NCBI GenBank assembly: GCA_012841005.1
Contig: DUVO01000033.1
Location: forward strand, 1-5,423
Source of the DNA: Bacillota bacterium
GTDB lineage: Bacteria > Bacillota > DTU030
Direction of reading: 5' to 3'
DNA: 5,423 nucleotides
The translations under genes and the position numbers were made by a program. The notes below the pieces were generated by a model. It was not told where the DNA came from, ran no database searches, and saw nothing but the letters and a program-made list of their open reading frames with translations. This document shows, piece by piece, positions 1 through 5,423 of the stretch (the first letter of the stretch is position 1; the number at the start of each line of letters is the position of its first letter).

Positions 1-472
1 ACCAGACCTTTAGATACCAGGAAAAAATTCCATCACCCTTCCCTCCGGCCAGCGCAAAGAGGGGGTGCCCTTCTAGTTCCCTCACCCAGTCCCTCAGATC
101 CTCCCTCCCCGCCTCTGCCGGATAGGGAAACCCCAGGAGGGGTGCTGCCAATAGTTTAACTATGATGGCATAATAAGTGTGGAGGGCCACCAGCAGGAGG
201 CCCGGCTCCAACCCCTGCCCCTTCCAATCCAAGTTCCGTACCAGTTCCCTTACCGCCCGCTCCTCCCGGGCTTGACCCCTGGCACTTCTTTTTTCACCCC
301 GTCCCGTATCCTCCAGCCATTGGGACACCACCGGTTCCCTCACCCGGGCAGGAGCTTCAGCCAGGACCTTATAGAGGGCAGTTACCATCCCCCGGCCCCA
401 AATTGTTTCCAGGCCACAATCATCCCTTAAGTTGTTTGCGGTGAGGGGCATTAATCGAGAGCTACCCGGCAT
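1..472 (-). CDS. Partial N-6 adenine DNA methylase-like protein, N-terminal part
   Basis: This gene reads leftward from an ATG at 470-472 and is open to the window edge, giving 157 codons without a stop. The start is supported by GGGGAGGTAG (481-490 on the reverse strand), about 9 bases upstream; a second ATG lies at codon 8. The visible part is charged and arginine-rich (about residues 55-80). It then has a hydrophobic helix HTYYAIIVKLLAA at 98-110 and a GIFSWYLKVW segment at 148-157. From memory, such HTYYAL-KLLAAE and F-SWYL-W blocks occur in the N-terminal helical part of large N-6 adenine DNA methylases (type I/IIG-like), ahead of the SAM-binding domain. That catalytic domain, with its NPPY-type motif, would lie beyond the edge, so activity and specificity cannot be judged. 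The family call is an inference from these short blocks. The reading frame itself is well supported. Confidence 0.6.
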   Translation of the reverse strand, partial: MPGSSRLMPLTANNLRDDCGLETIWGRGMVTALYKVLAEAPARVREPVVSQWLEDTGRGEKRSARGQAREERAVRELVRNLDWKGQGLEPGLLLVALHTYYAIIVKLLAAPLLGFPYPAEAGREDLRDWVRELEGHPLFALAGGKGDGIFSWYLKVW

Positions 473-480
473 TAAATTTA

Positions 481-490
481 CTACCTCCCC
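481..490 (-). promoter_or_regulatory. Ribosome binding site of the methylase-like gene
   Basis: The reverse strand reads GGGGAGGTAG here, a good Shine-Dalgarno match about 9 bases before the ATG at 472. It selects this ATG over the in-frame ATG at 451. I could not assign a convincing -35/-10 pair between this site and the hairpin at 530-555. Confidence 0.6.
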
Positions 491-529
491 GCCATTTAAT
501 TAACCAGGGATCAACTCCTGCTATTGAGA

Positions 530-566
530 AAGGTGGGGAATCTGGTCCCCACCTTCCTTCTTTTTT
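530..566 (-). terminator. Rho-independent terminator hairpin, possibly bidirectional
   Basis: A perfect 10-bp inverted repeat, AAGGTGGGGA (530-539) and TCCCCACCTT (546-555), encloses a 6-base loop. It starts 13 bases after the stop codon of the leftward amidohydrolase gene (stop at 568-570), where a terminator is expected. On the minus strand the tail after the stem is only TTTCTC, which is poor in U. The long T run (561-566) follows the stem on the plus strand instead. The element would thus terminate plus-strand transcripts at least as well, and is best read as bidirectional. Confidence 0.65.
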
Positions 567-567
567 G

Positions 568-1740
568 CTATTTCCCTTCCCCCGTCAGAAAATCCCAGGC
601 AAACTGGGCATACAAGGCCACACACCGGTCCAAAACACCTTCGTCTATATCAAACTTGGGATGATGGTGGGGATAGCAGGCGTTTTCCTCATTTCCGGCT
701 CCCATAAAGACAAAGACGCCCGGGGCCTTTTCACAATAGAAGGCGAAATCCTCACTTCCTGTTTGTTTCGGTATACTGGCCAGGCTTTCCTCTCCATAGA
801 GTCTACGAATTATATCGGCTGCCTTTTCCGTAAGCTGCGGATCATTTATCGTAACGGGGGTTAATTTGGCATATTCAAGTTCCGCCTCAGCCCGGTAGGC
901 GGCCGCCGTCCCCTTGATAATTCGTTCAATGATTTCGGGAGCCTTCGCCTGCAATTCTGGGCAAAAACCCCGGACCGTGCCTTCCAAAATTCCTCGACCG
1001 GCGATGATGTTCCACCTGGTGCCAACATCCATCTTGCCAATGGTAACAACCAGGGAATCCAGCGGGCTGACCTCGCGGCTGACAATGGACTGGAGATTCA
1101 TAACTGTTGCCGCAGCAGCCACCACTGCATCAACAGTCCGCTGGGGCTGGGCAGCATGCCCGCCCTTGCCGGTAATGTTGATCTTGAGCATATCACAGAA
1201 AGCCATCCGCGGTCCCGGTTCTACCGATACCTGGCCTGCCGGTAGATCTGCCCAAACATGAATACCCAGGATCGCATCCACATCATCCATCTCCCCAGCA
1301 TCGACAATGAGCTTAGCCCCCAGGGCAACCTCTTCTCCCGGCTGGAAGAAAAATTTTACCTTCCCTGGCAGCTGGTCCTTCACCTTGTTCAGTATCTTGG
1401 CAACTCCCAACAGGGCGGCCGTGTGGGCATCATGGCCACAGGCATGCATCAAACCTTTAGTCTCAGAAGCATAGGGCACATCATTCTCTTCCGTCAGGCT
1501 CAAGGCATCCATATCGGCCCGCAAGGCCACGGTTTTACCCGGCTTCGCGCCCTCTAGGATACCTATAACCGCCGTATCTCCATGCCGGCGGATCTCTAAA
1601 CCCATTTTCCGCAATTCTTCTTCCACCCGCTCCGCCGTCCGAAATTCCTTCATGCTGACTTCCGGATGGCGGTGGAAATCACGCCGCCACGCGATAACCT
1701 CTTCCTTGACTTCCTGGGCCAATTCCTTAAAACAAACCAT
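568..1740 (-). CDS. M20D family amidohydrolase (aminoacylase / hippurate hydrolase-like)
   Basis: This 390-residue zinc-dependent amidohydrolase belongs to the family of hippurate hydrolases, IAA-amino acid hydrolases and N-acyl-L-amino acid amidohydrolases, which cut an acyl group from the nitrogen of an amino acid. Visible motifs are RRDFHRHPE (19-27), ADMDAL (75-80), MHACGHDAHTA (98-108, with Cys101 and His103 as metal ligands), QPGEE (133-137, Glu136 as general base), His161, and TGSEDFAFY (327-335) with a C-terminal HHH (358-360). Residues about 184-290, beginning after the CDM and containing GKGGHAAQP, form the lid/dimerisation domain. Length and order are normal for the family. The frame extends 20 codons upstream into the preceding gene, but the ATG at 1738-1740 is preceded by AGAGGAGGTA at a good distance, so I start there. 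It lies 34 bp after the carbamoylase-like gene and is probably co-transcribed with it. No signal peptide is seen, so it should be cytoplasmic. The substrate cannot be read from sequence. Confidence 0.92.
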   Translation of the reverse strand: MVCFKELAQEVKEEVIAWRRDFHRHPEVSMKEFRTAERVEEELRKMGLEIRRHGDTAVIGILEGAKPGKTVALRADMDALSLTEENDVPYASETKGLMHACGHDAHTAALLGVAKILNKVKDQLPGKVKFFFQPGEEVALGAKLIVDAGEMDDVDAILGIHVWADLPAGQVSVEPGPRMAFCDMLKINITGKGGHAAQPQRTVDAVVAAAATVMNLQSIVSREVSPLDSLVVTIGKMDVGTRWNIIAGRGILEGTVRGFCPELQAKAPEIIERIIKGTAAAYRAEAELEYAKLTPVTINDPQLTEKAADIIRRLYGEESLASIPKQTGSEDFAFYCEKAPGVFVFMGAGNEENACYPHHHPKFDIDEGVLDRCVALYAQFAWDFLTGEGK

Positions 1741-1745
1741 TTCAA

Positions 1746-1755
1746 TACCTCCTCT
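1746..1755 (-). promoter_or_regulatory. Ribosome binding site fixing the start of the M20D amidohydrolase
   Basis: The reverse strand reads AGAGGAGGTA, a near-ideal Shine-Dalgarno sequence 5 bases from the ATG at 1740. It lies in the 34-bp gap after the upstream gene's TAA (1775-1777). It argues against the longer in-frame start at 1800, which would overlap the upstream coding sequence. Confidence 0.8.
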
Positions 1756-1774
1756 AATTAATGAACTACCTGGA

Positions 1775-3004
1775 TTACTGGGCCAGGGCAAGTACCGCAT
1801 CTAAATAAAGCTCCGCCCCCAGGGCAATGTCTTCGTAATCGGTCCACTCCTCGGGGCAGTGGCTTTTCCCACCTCGACTGGGTACGAAAAGGAGTCCCAC
1901 CGGGGCTAGCTTGGCCATAACCATGGCATCATGACCGGCTCCACTGGGCATCACCCTGAAGCTGATATTTTTCCGGCGGGCCGCCTCGGCGACAATATCA
2001 ATAATCTTTGCCTCTGTTGCTACCGGTGGCACTGCCAGGGCTTGCTCCCACCCATAAGTAAGGTGCAATGACTTACATACTTCAGCCACTACCTTTTTTA
2101 TCTTCGTCGCCGCCCCTTCGATTACCTCATTATTACCATCCCGGAGGTCAATGCTGAATTTCACCTCGGCGGGAACAATATTGAAAGCCCCGGGTTTAAC
2201 CTGGAGGGTGCCTACCGTGGCCACGGTATTTTCCCCCGTTTCCCGGGCAATACGATTGATGGCGGTAATCACCTGACTTGCTCCCACCAGGGCATCCCGC
2301 CGCATATCCATGGGCGTTGTCCCGGCATGATCGGCAGAACCGGTGATGGTGACAAAAAAAGTCCGGATACCAACAATAGATTCCACAATCCCAATCCTGG
2401 TCCCTGTGGCCTCCAGGACCGGACCCTGTTCAACGTGGAGCTCCAAAAAAGCCTTGATGGAGCCGGGTTTTCGTACTGCATCCTTGACCCTGTCCGGAGC
2501 CAAACCAAAGGCCTTCATTGCCTCGGCCTTGCTGATCCCCTGCTGGTCAAAGGTACCGGTTACCTCCTCCTGTGATATACCGTCGGTCATAGCCCGGCTC
2601 CCGTAAAGGCCGGCGCCAAACCTGCCGCCCTCCTCCTCTGTAAGGACGGCAAACTCGATGGGATGCACCGTCTCCTTTCCCAATTCCTGCAAAGCCCTGG
2701 CTATCTCTAAAGCCGTGACAACACCGGCGGCACCGTCAAACCGGCCGCCATTCTTAACGGAGTCAATATGGGAACCGATCATCACAACCGGTGCCTCGGG
2801 GTCTTTCCCTGCCCGGCGGCCAAACATGTTGCCGGCTGCATCGGTATAAACCTCCAACCCGATGGCTTGCATCTCCCGCTTCAGGTAGTCCCTGGCCTGT
2901 CGCTCCTCGGGCGTAAAGGCCATGCGGGTTATACCTTCTCCCGGTGTAGCTGTATATTGGGCCAGTGTTTCTAAATCCCTTCGCACCCTCTCTACTTTAA
3001 TCAA
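1775..3004 (-). CDS. Zn-dependent amidohydrolase, allantoate amidohydrolase / N-carbamoyl-L-amino acid hydrolase type
   Basis: This 409-residue enzyme of the hydantoinase/carbamoylase branch of the M20 metallopeptidase clan hydrolyses ureido or carbamoyl groups such as N-carbamoyl-L-amino acids or allantoate. It shows GSHIDSVKNGGRFDGAAG (77-94; metal ligands His79, Asp90), TEEEGGRFGAGLYGSRA (122-138; acidic metal-binding/catalytic cluster 123-125), ELHVEQGPVLE (188-198; His190), DHAGTTPMDMRRDA (225-238) in the dimerisation lid, and a C-terminal SGAGHDAM (354-361) followed by PSRGGKSHCPEEWTDYED with His382. This is the full ligand set expected for a dinuclear zinc or manganese enzyme at normal family length. 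The start is TTG (3002-3004), with GGGAGGGT six bases upstream; no ATG lies before the conserved N-terminus. It is the first gene of a leftward operon with the M20D amidohydrolase. No hydantoinase, dihydropyrimidinase or allantoinase is in the window, so the pathway (hydantoin, pyrimidine or purine degradation) stays open. Confidence 0.93.
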   Translation of the reverse strand: MIKVERVRRDLETLAQYTATPGEGITRMAFTPEERQARDYLKREMQAIGLEVYTDAAGNMFGRRAGKDPEAPVVMIGSHIDSVKNGGRFDGAAGVVTALEIARALQELGKETVHPIEFAVLTEEEGGRFGAGLYGSRAMTDGISQEEVTGTFDQQGISKAEAMKAFGLAPDRVKDAVRKPGSIKAFLELHVEQGPVLEATGTRIGIVESIVGIRTFFVTITGSADHAGTTPMDMRRDALVGASQVITAINRIARETGENTVATVGTLQVKPGAFNIVPAEVKFSIDLRDGNNEVIEGAATKIKKVVAEVCKSLHLTYGWEQALAVPPVATEAKIIDIVAEAARRKNISFRVMPSGAGHDAMVMAKLAPVGLLFVPSRGGKSHCPEEWTDYEDIALGAELYLDAVLALAQ

Positions 3005-3010
3005 GTTACA

Positions 3011-3018
3011 ACCCTCCC
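3011..3018 (-). promoter_or_regulatory. Ribosome binding site for a TTG start
   Basis: The reverse strand reads GGGAGGGT, six bases before the TTG at 3004. This supports initiation at the non-ATG codon. The first in-frame ATG downstream is codon 28, too close to the conserved core to be the usual start. Confidence 0.65.
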
Positions 3019-3028
3019 GCTTCTACTG

Positions 3029-3045
3029 CAGTATGTAATACACTG
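3029..3045. promoter_or_regulatory. Candidate operator palindrome
   Basis: CAGTATGTAATACACTG is an imperfect 17-bp palindrome: outer arms CAGT/ACTG match perfectly and 12 of 17 positions agree with the reverse complement. It also holds a second, offset dyad GTAT-GTA-ATAC. It lies about 20-35 bases downstream of the predicted transcription start of the leftward operon, where a bound repressor would block transcription. No regulator gene is adjacent, so the binding protein is unknown; the site could also be chance. Confidence 0.35.
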
Positions 3046-3070
3046 TTTTACCCCCTTCGGTAATATTAAC

Positions 3071-3099
3071 AGTATACCAAAGCTAAACTTCGGTGGCAA
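3071..3099 (-). promoter_or_regulatory. Sigma-A type promoter of the leftward amidohydrolase operon
   Basis: On the reverse strand, TTGCCA (3094-3099) serves as -35, followed by exactly 17 bases and TATACT (3071-3076) as -10. Each hexamer is close to the consensus TTGACA/TATAAT. The predicted start of transcription is near 3064, giving an untranslated leader of about 60 bases before the TTG at 3004. The -10 overlaps a small GTATAC palindrome (3072-3077). Confidence 0.75.
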
Positions 3100-3231
3100 C
3101 ATCAAGATGCAATTTAAACACCTAGCAGCCTGTGCAATGCATAATAACGGGACCAGAACAGAATTACTATATAAAAAAGCTATTTCAATAAGCAGGCTAT
3201 TATTCCTTTTTCCCTGGGGGGCCGAGTAAAC

Positions 3232-3897
3232 TTGACTTCAAGGATCCTGGAGGCTTATGTGGGTGAGTATGCCAGCGGTAAAAGTGAAAATGCCATCAAC
3301 CGAAGCTTGGGGCTCCTCGCCCGGGACCGTTTCGTTACCTTAGTCGATTTTGATCTGGTCGAGTTTTTCTATACCCTCCGGCCTATAAAAAAGGAGCTGG
3401 AAAACCTTGGGCTGGAGGTAATTGCCTGGGACCGGGAGGATGCCCTCGGATTCGGTGAAACGGGAACCCTCCTTAAAGCCGCGGCAAAGGGGGTGCTGTC
3501 CCGGCCCGGGGATATTATCTTTGATGTCGGCTACGGTGCCGGCGGGAGCAAGGCCTTGAACCTGGTTGAAGGGCTCCTGGAAAGACCAGAACTCAAAATT
3601 TACCTGGTTGTCAACACTGCCCGCCCCATGACGGCGACGGTAAAAGATATCATAGCCTATGCCCGTACCTTTCCCCACCTGGATGGGCTGATTAACAATA
3701 CCCATCTGGGGAAGGAAACAACCCCGGACCTTGTCCAGGAAGGAGCCCGAAAGGTAAAGAAAGCAGCCGCTATACTGGGGCTACCCCTGCTGTGGACCAG
3801 TGCCCTCCCTACCGTCGCAGAACAAATAGGGCCCCGGGATATTACCGGAGCCCCGGTATACCGGTTAATCCCCTTTATGAAAGGAGCACTATATTAA
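3232..3897 (+). CDS. P-loop nucleotide-binding protein of unknown function
   Basis: I do not recognise this 221-residue protein. It begins MTSRILEAYV and has an apparent Walker A loop GEYASGKS (11-18), fitting GxxxxGKS. VDFDLVEFF (38-46) follows the next strand. IIFDVGYGAGG (95-105) looks like a Walker B strand with Asp98, and VVNTARP (126-132) and INNTHLG (154-160) are strand-end motifs like the base-contacting asparagine segments of ParA/MinD/CobQ-like (SIMIBI) NTPases. No membrane segment or signal peptide is seen. The start is TTG at 3232: the frame is closed upstream by TAA at 3172-3174, the conserved N-terminus leaves no room for a later start, and the ribosome binding site is a poor GGGGGG at 3216-3221. 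The gene ends 15 bp before the oxidoreductase alpha subunit and likely shares its transcript. A link to that enzyme, such as maturation, is only a guess from position. Confidence 0.8.
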   Translation: MTSRILEAYVGEYASGKSENAINRSLGLLARDRFVTLVDFDLVEFFYTLRPIKKELENLGLEVIAWDREDALGFGETGTLLKAAAKGVLSRPGDIIFDVGYGAGGSKALNLVEGLLERPELKIYLVVNTARPMTATVKDIIAYARTFPHLDGLINNTHLGKETTPDLVQEGARKVKKAAAILGLPLLWTSALPTVAEQIGPRDITGAPVYRLIPFMKGALY

Positions 3898-3909
3898 GGA
3901 AGGAGGAAG
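3898..3909 (+). promoter_or_regulatory. Strong ribosome binding site of the oxidoreductase alpha subunit
   Basis: GGAAGGAGGAAG fills most of the 15-bp gap between the TAA of the P-loop gene (3895-3897) and the ATG at 3913. It is one of the best Shine-Dalgarno matches in the window. It shows that the damaged alpha gene still has intact translation initiation signals. Confidence 0.75.
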
Positions 3910-3912
3910 AAT

Positions 3913-4546
3913 ATGGCAAGGATTGTGGAAAAGGAACAGCGTATGTTCGTCACCGGAAATGAGTTGGTCGCCTGGGGGGCCCTGGCTGCCGATGCCGACA
4001 TCATGTACGGTTACCCCATAACACCCCAGAATGAGATCATGCACTATTGGACACGCCTGGCCCCCAGGTTCGGGAAGGGATTCCTGCAGACCGAAGACGA
4101 ACTTTCCGCCGGTTTTACAACCCTGGGCGGCGTCATGGCAGGAAAAAAGGCCTTTTCCGGAACCTCGGGCCCTGGAAACGTCCTGATGCAGGAGCCATTT
4201 CCATGGCGGAGATGATGCGGATCCCCGCCGTCTGGGTAATTCAACAGCGGGGGGGACCCTCCACAGCAACGGTCATCTACTCCCAGCAGGAAACCCGCCT
4301 GACCTGCTTCGGCGGTAATGGCGAAGGCCTGCGGGTTGTCTATTCCACCGCCTCCCACCAGGAACTCTTTGATTATACCATCAAGGCCTTGAACACCGCC
4401 TGGCAGTATCGTTTCCCCACCTTTGTCCTGGGGGACGGTTATCAAGCCAAGATGCGGGAACCGGTCACCCTCTACAACCCTGAAGACCGGGGTATTAAAA
4501 TAGTGCCCGGTGAACCCCTGGTCCTGAAACCGGGAATTCCAGGTCA
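3913..4546 (+). pseudogene. 2-oxoacid:ferredoxin oxidoreductase alpha subunit, frameshifted and 3'-truncated
   Basis: The first 94 residues, starting at the ATG at 3913, match the pyruvate/2-oxoglutarate/2-oxoisovalerate:ferredoxin oxidoreductase alpha subunit (POR N-terminal, KorA/VorB-like): FVTGNELVAWGAL, YGYPITPQNEI (32-42), QTEDELSAGF, and FSGTSGPGNVLMQE. The frame then runs into a TGA at 4213-4215. The family sequence resumes in the -1 frame as AISMAEMMRIPAVW, QQRGGPST and FPTFVLGDGYQAKMREPV. One missing G at about 4194 (GAGCC where GAGGCC is expected) explains this. With that base restored the reading gives about 212 residues, ending near KPGIPGQ (4547). Intact alpha subunits have roughly 350-390 residues, so the C-terminal part is absent. 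The enzyme would oxidatively decarboxylate a 2-oxoacid to acyl-CoA and reduce ferredoxin, but this copy should give only a 100-residue fragment. Substrate is undetermined. A sequencing error at 4194 cannot be excluded. Confidence 0.82.
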
Positions 4547-5149
4547 GGACAAGCTTATCTGGACGGCAAGGAAGCAGCCTATATACCCAACTTCGGTGTC
4601 GAACAGCGGGGCGGTGTTTCCATTGCCTTTGTCCAGATAGGGACGGAAAAGATCGGCGCCCCCAAATTTAAAAAGGCCGACATTCTGGTAGCCTTGAGTC
4701 ACCGGGCGGTAGAACGCACCAAAAGCCATCTTGCCCCCAATACCCTGTTTATTTATGACAGTTCCTCCATCAGCCCGCCGGAAATTGATGATAAAACCAT
4801 CGGGGTCCATAACTGGGATACGGTGGCACCGGAAGCCTTTGCCGATCAAGTGGGAAACAAGCCGGGGAAACCCATCCAGCCGCCCCAGGCACTTAAAATC
4901 GTGGGTATCCCGGCGGCCCAGGTGGCCAAGGATGAGCTTAGCCCCCGGGTCTTTAACATTATTATCCTGGGTACCATCATTGCAGCGAGTCAAATTTTAA
5001 ATCCGGAAGTGGTTAAAAAGGCAATGGAACAGAAATTCCGGGAGAAGTTTGCCGACAAACCCCAACTGGCAGAACTAAACTACAAGGCCTTTGCCCGGGG
5101 CCAGGAGCTCTTTAAGAAACATGTCGTCACAAAGGGGGCTGACAGATAA
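4547..5149 (+). pseudogene. 2-oxoacid:ferredoxin oxidoreductase gamma subunit, N-terminally truncated
   Basis: About 200 codons in the third plus frame resemble the gamma subunit (POR gamma domain, KorC/VorC-like): GQAYLDGKEAAYIPNFG, VEQRGGVSIAFVQIG, APKFKKADILVALSHRAVE, LFIYDSSSI, and the C-terminal SPRVFNIIILGTIIAAS with a charged helical tail. The usual first 25 or so residues, with the glycine-rich GFGGQG segment, are missing. Upstream the frame is closed by TGA at 4511-4513, and there is no ATG, GTG or TTG at the proper position; the first ATG (4694) lies inside the domain. It directly abuts the truncated alpha subunit with no beta subunit between. The stop TAA (5147-5149) overlaps the next ATG by one base, typical of translational coupling. 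As the sequence stands, a complete gamma subunit cannot be made. Confidence 0.8.
5131..5138 (+). promoter_or_regulatory. Ribosome binding site of the ferredoxin subunit
   Basis: AAAGGGGG lies inside the last codons of the gamma subunit, 10 bases before the ATG at 5149. Together with the TAATG overlap it indicates coupled translation of the two genes in the ancestral operon. Confidence 0.5.
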
Positions 5150-5423
5150 TGGACCAGGAGGCATTAAAGGAAGAGGGAAAAACCTTTGTGGGTTTTCGTT
5201 CTGAAGTGCCCCGGGGTGGCTCCTGGACCGTCTACCCCGGTCTTTGTAAAGGATGCGGTTTTTGTATCGAGGTTTGCCCCGTTGCTGTCATCGGCTGGTC
5301 AGACCACCTCGGCGTCTATGGGACACCCAGTGTAGAGGTCGACGCCGAGGGCTGTATTCTCTGTCACCAGTGTGAGCGGATCTGCCCCGACGCCGCCATC
5401 GGCGTGGAGAGCCGGCACAATCG
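5149..5423 (+). CDS. Partial 2[4Fe-4S] ferredoxin, delta-type subunit of 2-oxoacid:ferredoxin oxidoreductase
   Basis: From ATG 5149 the frame is open to the right edge (91 codons). It contains two classical four-cysteine [4Fe-4S] motifs: CKGCGFCIEVCP (Cys33, 36, 39, 43) and CILCHQCERICP (Cys69, 72, 75, 79). The 32-residue N-terminal extension and the insert between the motifs (about 44-68) are normal for delta subunits of 2-oxoacid:ferredoxin oxidoreductases (PorD/KorD-like), which carry electrons from the TPP-bound intermediate to external ferredoxin. Its start overlaps the gamma stop codon, so it belongs to the same operon as the broken alpha/gamma genes. All eight ligands are intact. The C-terminus is outside the window, so a longer fusion cannot be ruled out. 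Whether it still has a partner depends on whether another oxidoreductase copy exists elsewhere. Confidence 0.88.
   Translation, partial: MDQEALKEEGKTFVGFRSEVPRGGSWTVYPGLCKGCGFCIEVCPVAVIGWSDHLGVYGTPSVEVDAEGCILCHQCERICPDAAIGVESRHN

Noticed and set aside
179..430. Plus-strand open frame of 83 codons
   Set aside because: It lies opposite the leftward methylase-like gene, is proline-rich in the way of an antisense shadow, and lacks a ribosome binding site.
914..1557. Plus-strand open frames of 115 and 99 codons
   Set aside because: They lie opposite the M20D amidohydrolase, whose catalytic motifs are all intact on the minus strand. They show no family features of their own.
3179..3201. Repeated GCTATT and short AATAA/TTATT inverted repeat before the P-loop gene
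   Set aside because: The arms are only 5-6 bases and AT-rich, without a stable stem or T run. This is compatible with chance.
3138..3203. Promoter for the plus operon (CATAAT at 3140, TATAAA at 3170, TATTAT at 3198)
   Set aside because: Each AT-rich hexamer could be a -10, but none has an acceptable -35 at 16-18 bases, so I did not annotate one.
3340..3705. Minus-strand open frame of 121 codons opposite the P-loop gene
   Set aside because: The plus-strand frame has a Walker A motif and operon spacing. The minus-strand frame has neither motif nor ribosome binding site.
4185..4215. Programmed ribosomal frameshifting in the alpha subunit
   Set aside because: There is no slippery heptamer at the shift point (GCAGGAGCCATT) and no reason for this housekeeping-type family to use one. 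A second lesion follows downstream, so simple mutation is the better explanation.
4694..5149. An independent 151-residue gene starting at ATG 4694
   Set aside because: The gamma-subunit similarity continues in the same frame about 49 codons upstream of this ATG, so the ATG is internal to the domain and not a true start.

Overview
The window looks like a piece of a moderately GC-rich anaerobic Bacillota chromosome. Moorella or a related thermophilic clostridial lineage is my guess, from protein style only. The evidence is strong AGGAGG-type ribosome binding sites, two TTG starts, a clear sigma-A type promoter, and a ferredoxin-coupled 2-oxoacid oxidoreductase locus typical of strict anaerobes.

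Left part (1-3004, all minus strand). A gene cut by the left edge (start at 472) resembles the N-terminus of an N-6 adenine DNA methylase. A strong hairpin at 530-555 separates it from a two-gene operon read from 3004 down to 568. The first gene of that operon (1775-3004) is a hydantoinase/carbamoylase-type zinc amidohydrolase of the allantoate amidohydrolase / N-carbamoyl-L-amino acid hydrolase type. The second (568-1740) is an M20D-type aminoacylase-like amidohydrolase. Both keep their metal-binding residues and should be active. Together they would release amino acids or ammonia from N-carbamoyl, ureido or N-acyl compounds.

Middle (3005-3231). A 227-bp divergent intergenic region carries a well-formed promoter for the minus operon (TTGCCA, 17 bp, TATACT) and an imperfect palindrome just downstream of its predicted transcription start. 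I found no equally good promoter for the plus operon.

Right part (3232-5423, plus strand). A P-loop protein of unknown function (TTG start) is followed by the remains of a 2-oxoacid:ferredoxin oxidoreductase cluster. The alpha subunit starts normally, has a one-base frameshift near 4194, and stops resembling an alpha subunit near 4547. There the sequence runs directly, in another frame, into a gamma subunit lacking its N-terminus. No beta subunit lies between them. The gamma stop codon overlaps the start of an intact-looking two-cluster ferredoxin (delta-type) subunit that continues past the right edge. The oxidoreductase therefore appears to be a decayed, internally deleted relic, unless the junction is a sequencing or assembly error.

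I found no CRISPR array, tRNA, rRNA, insertion sequence or riboswitch. The least explained items are the P-loop protein and the alpha/gamma junction.
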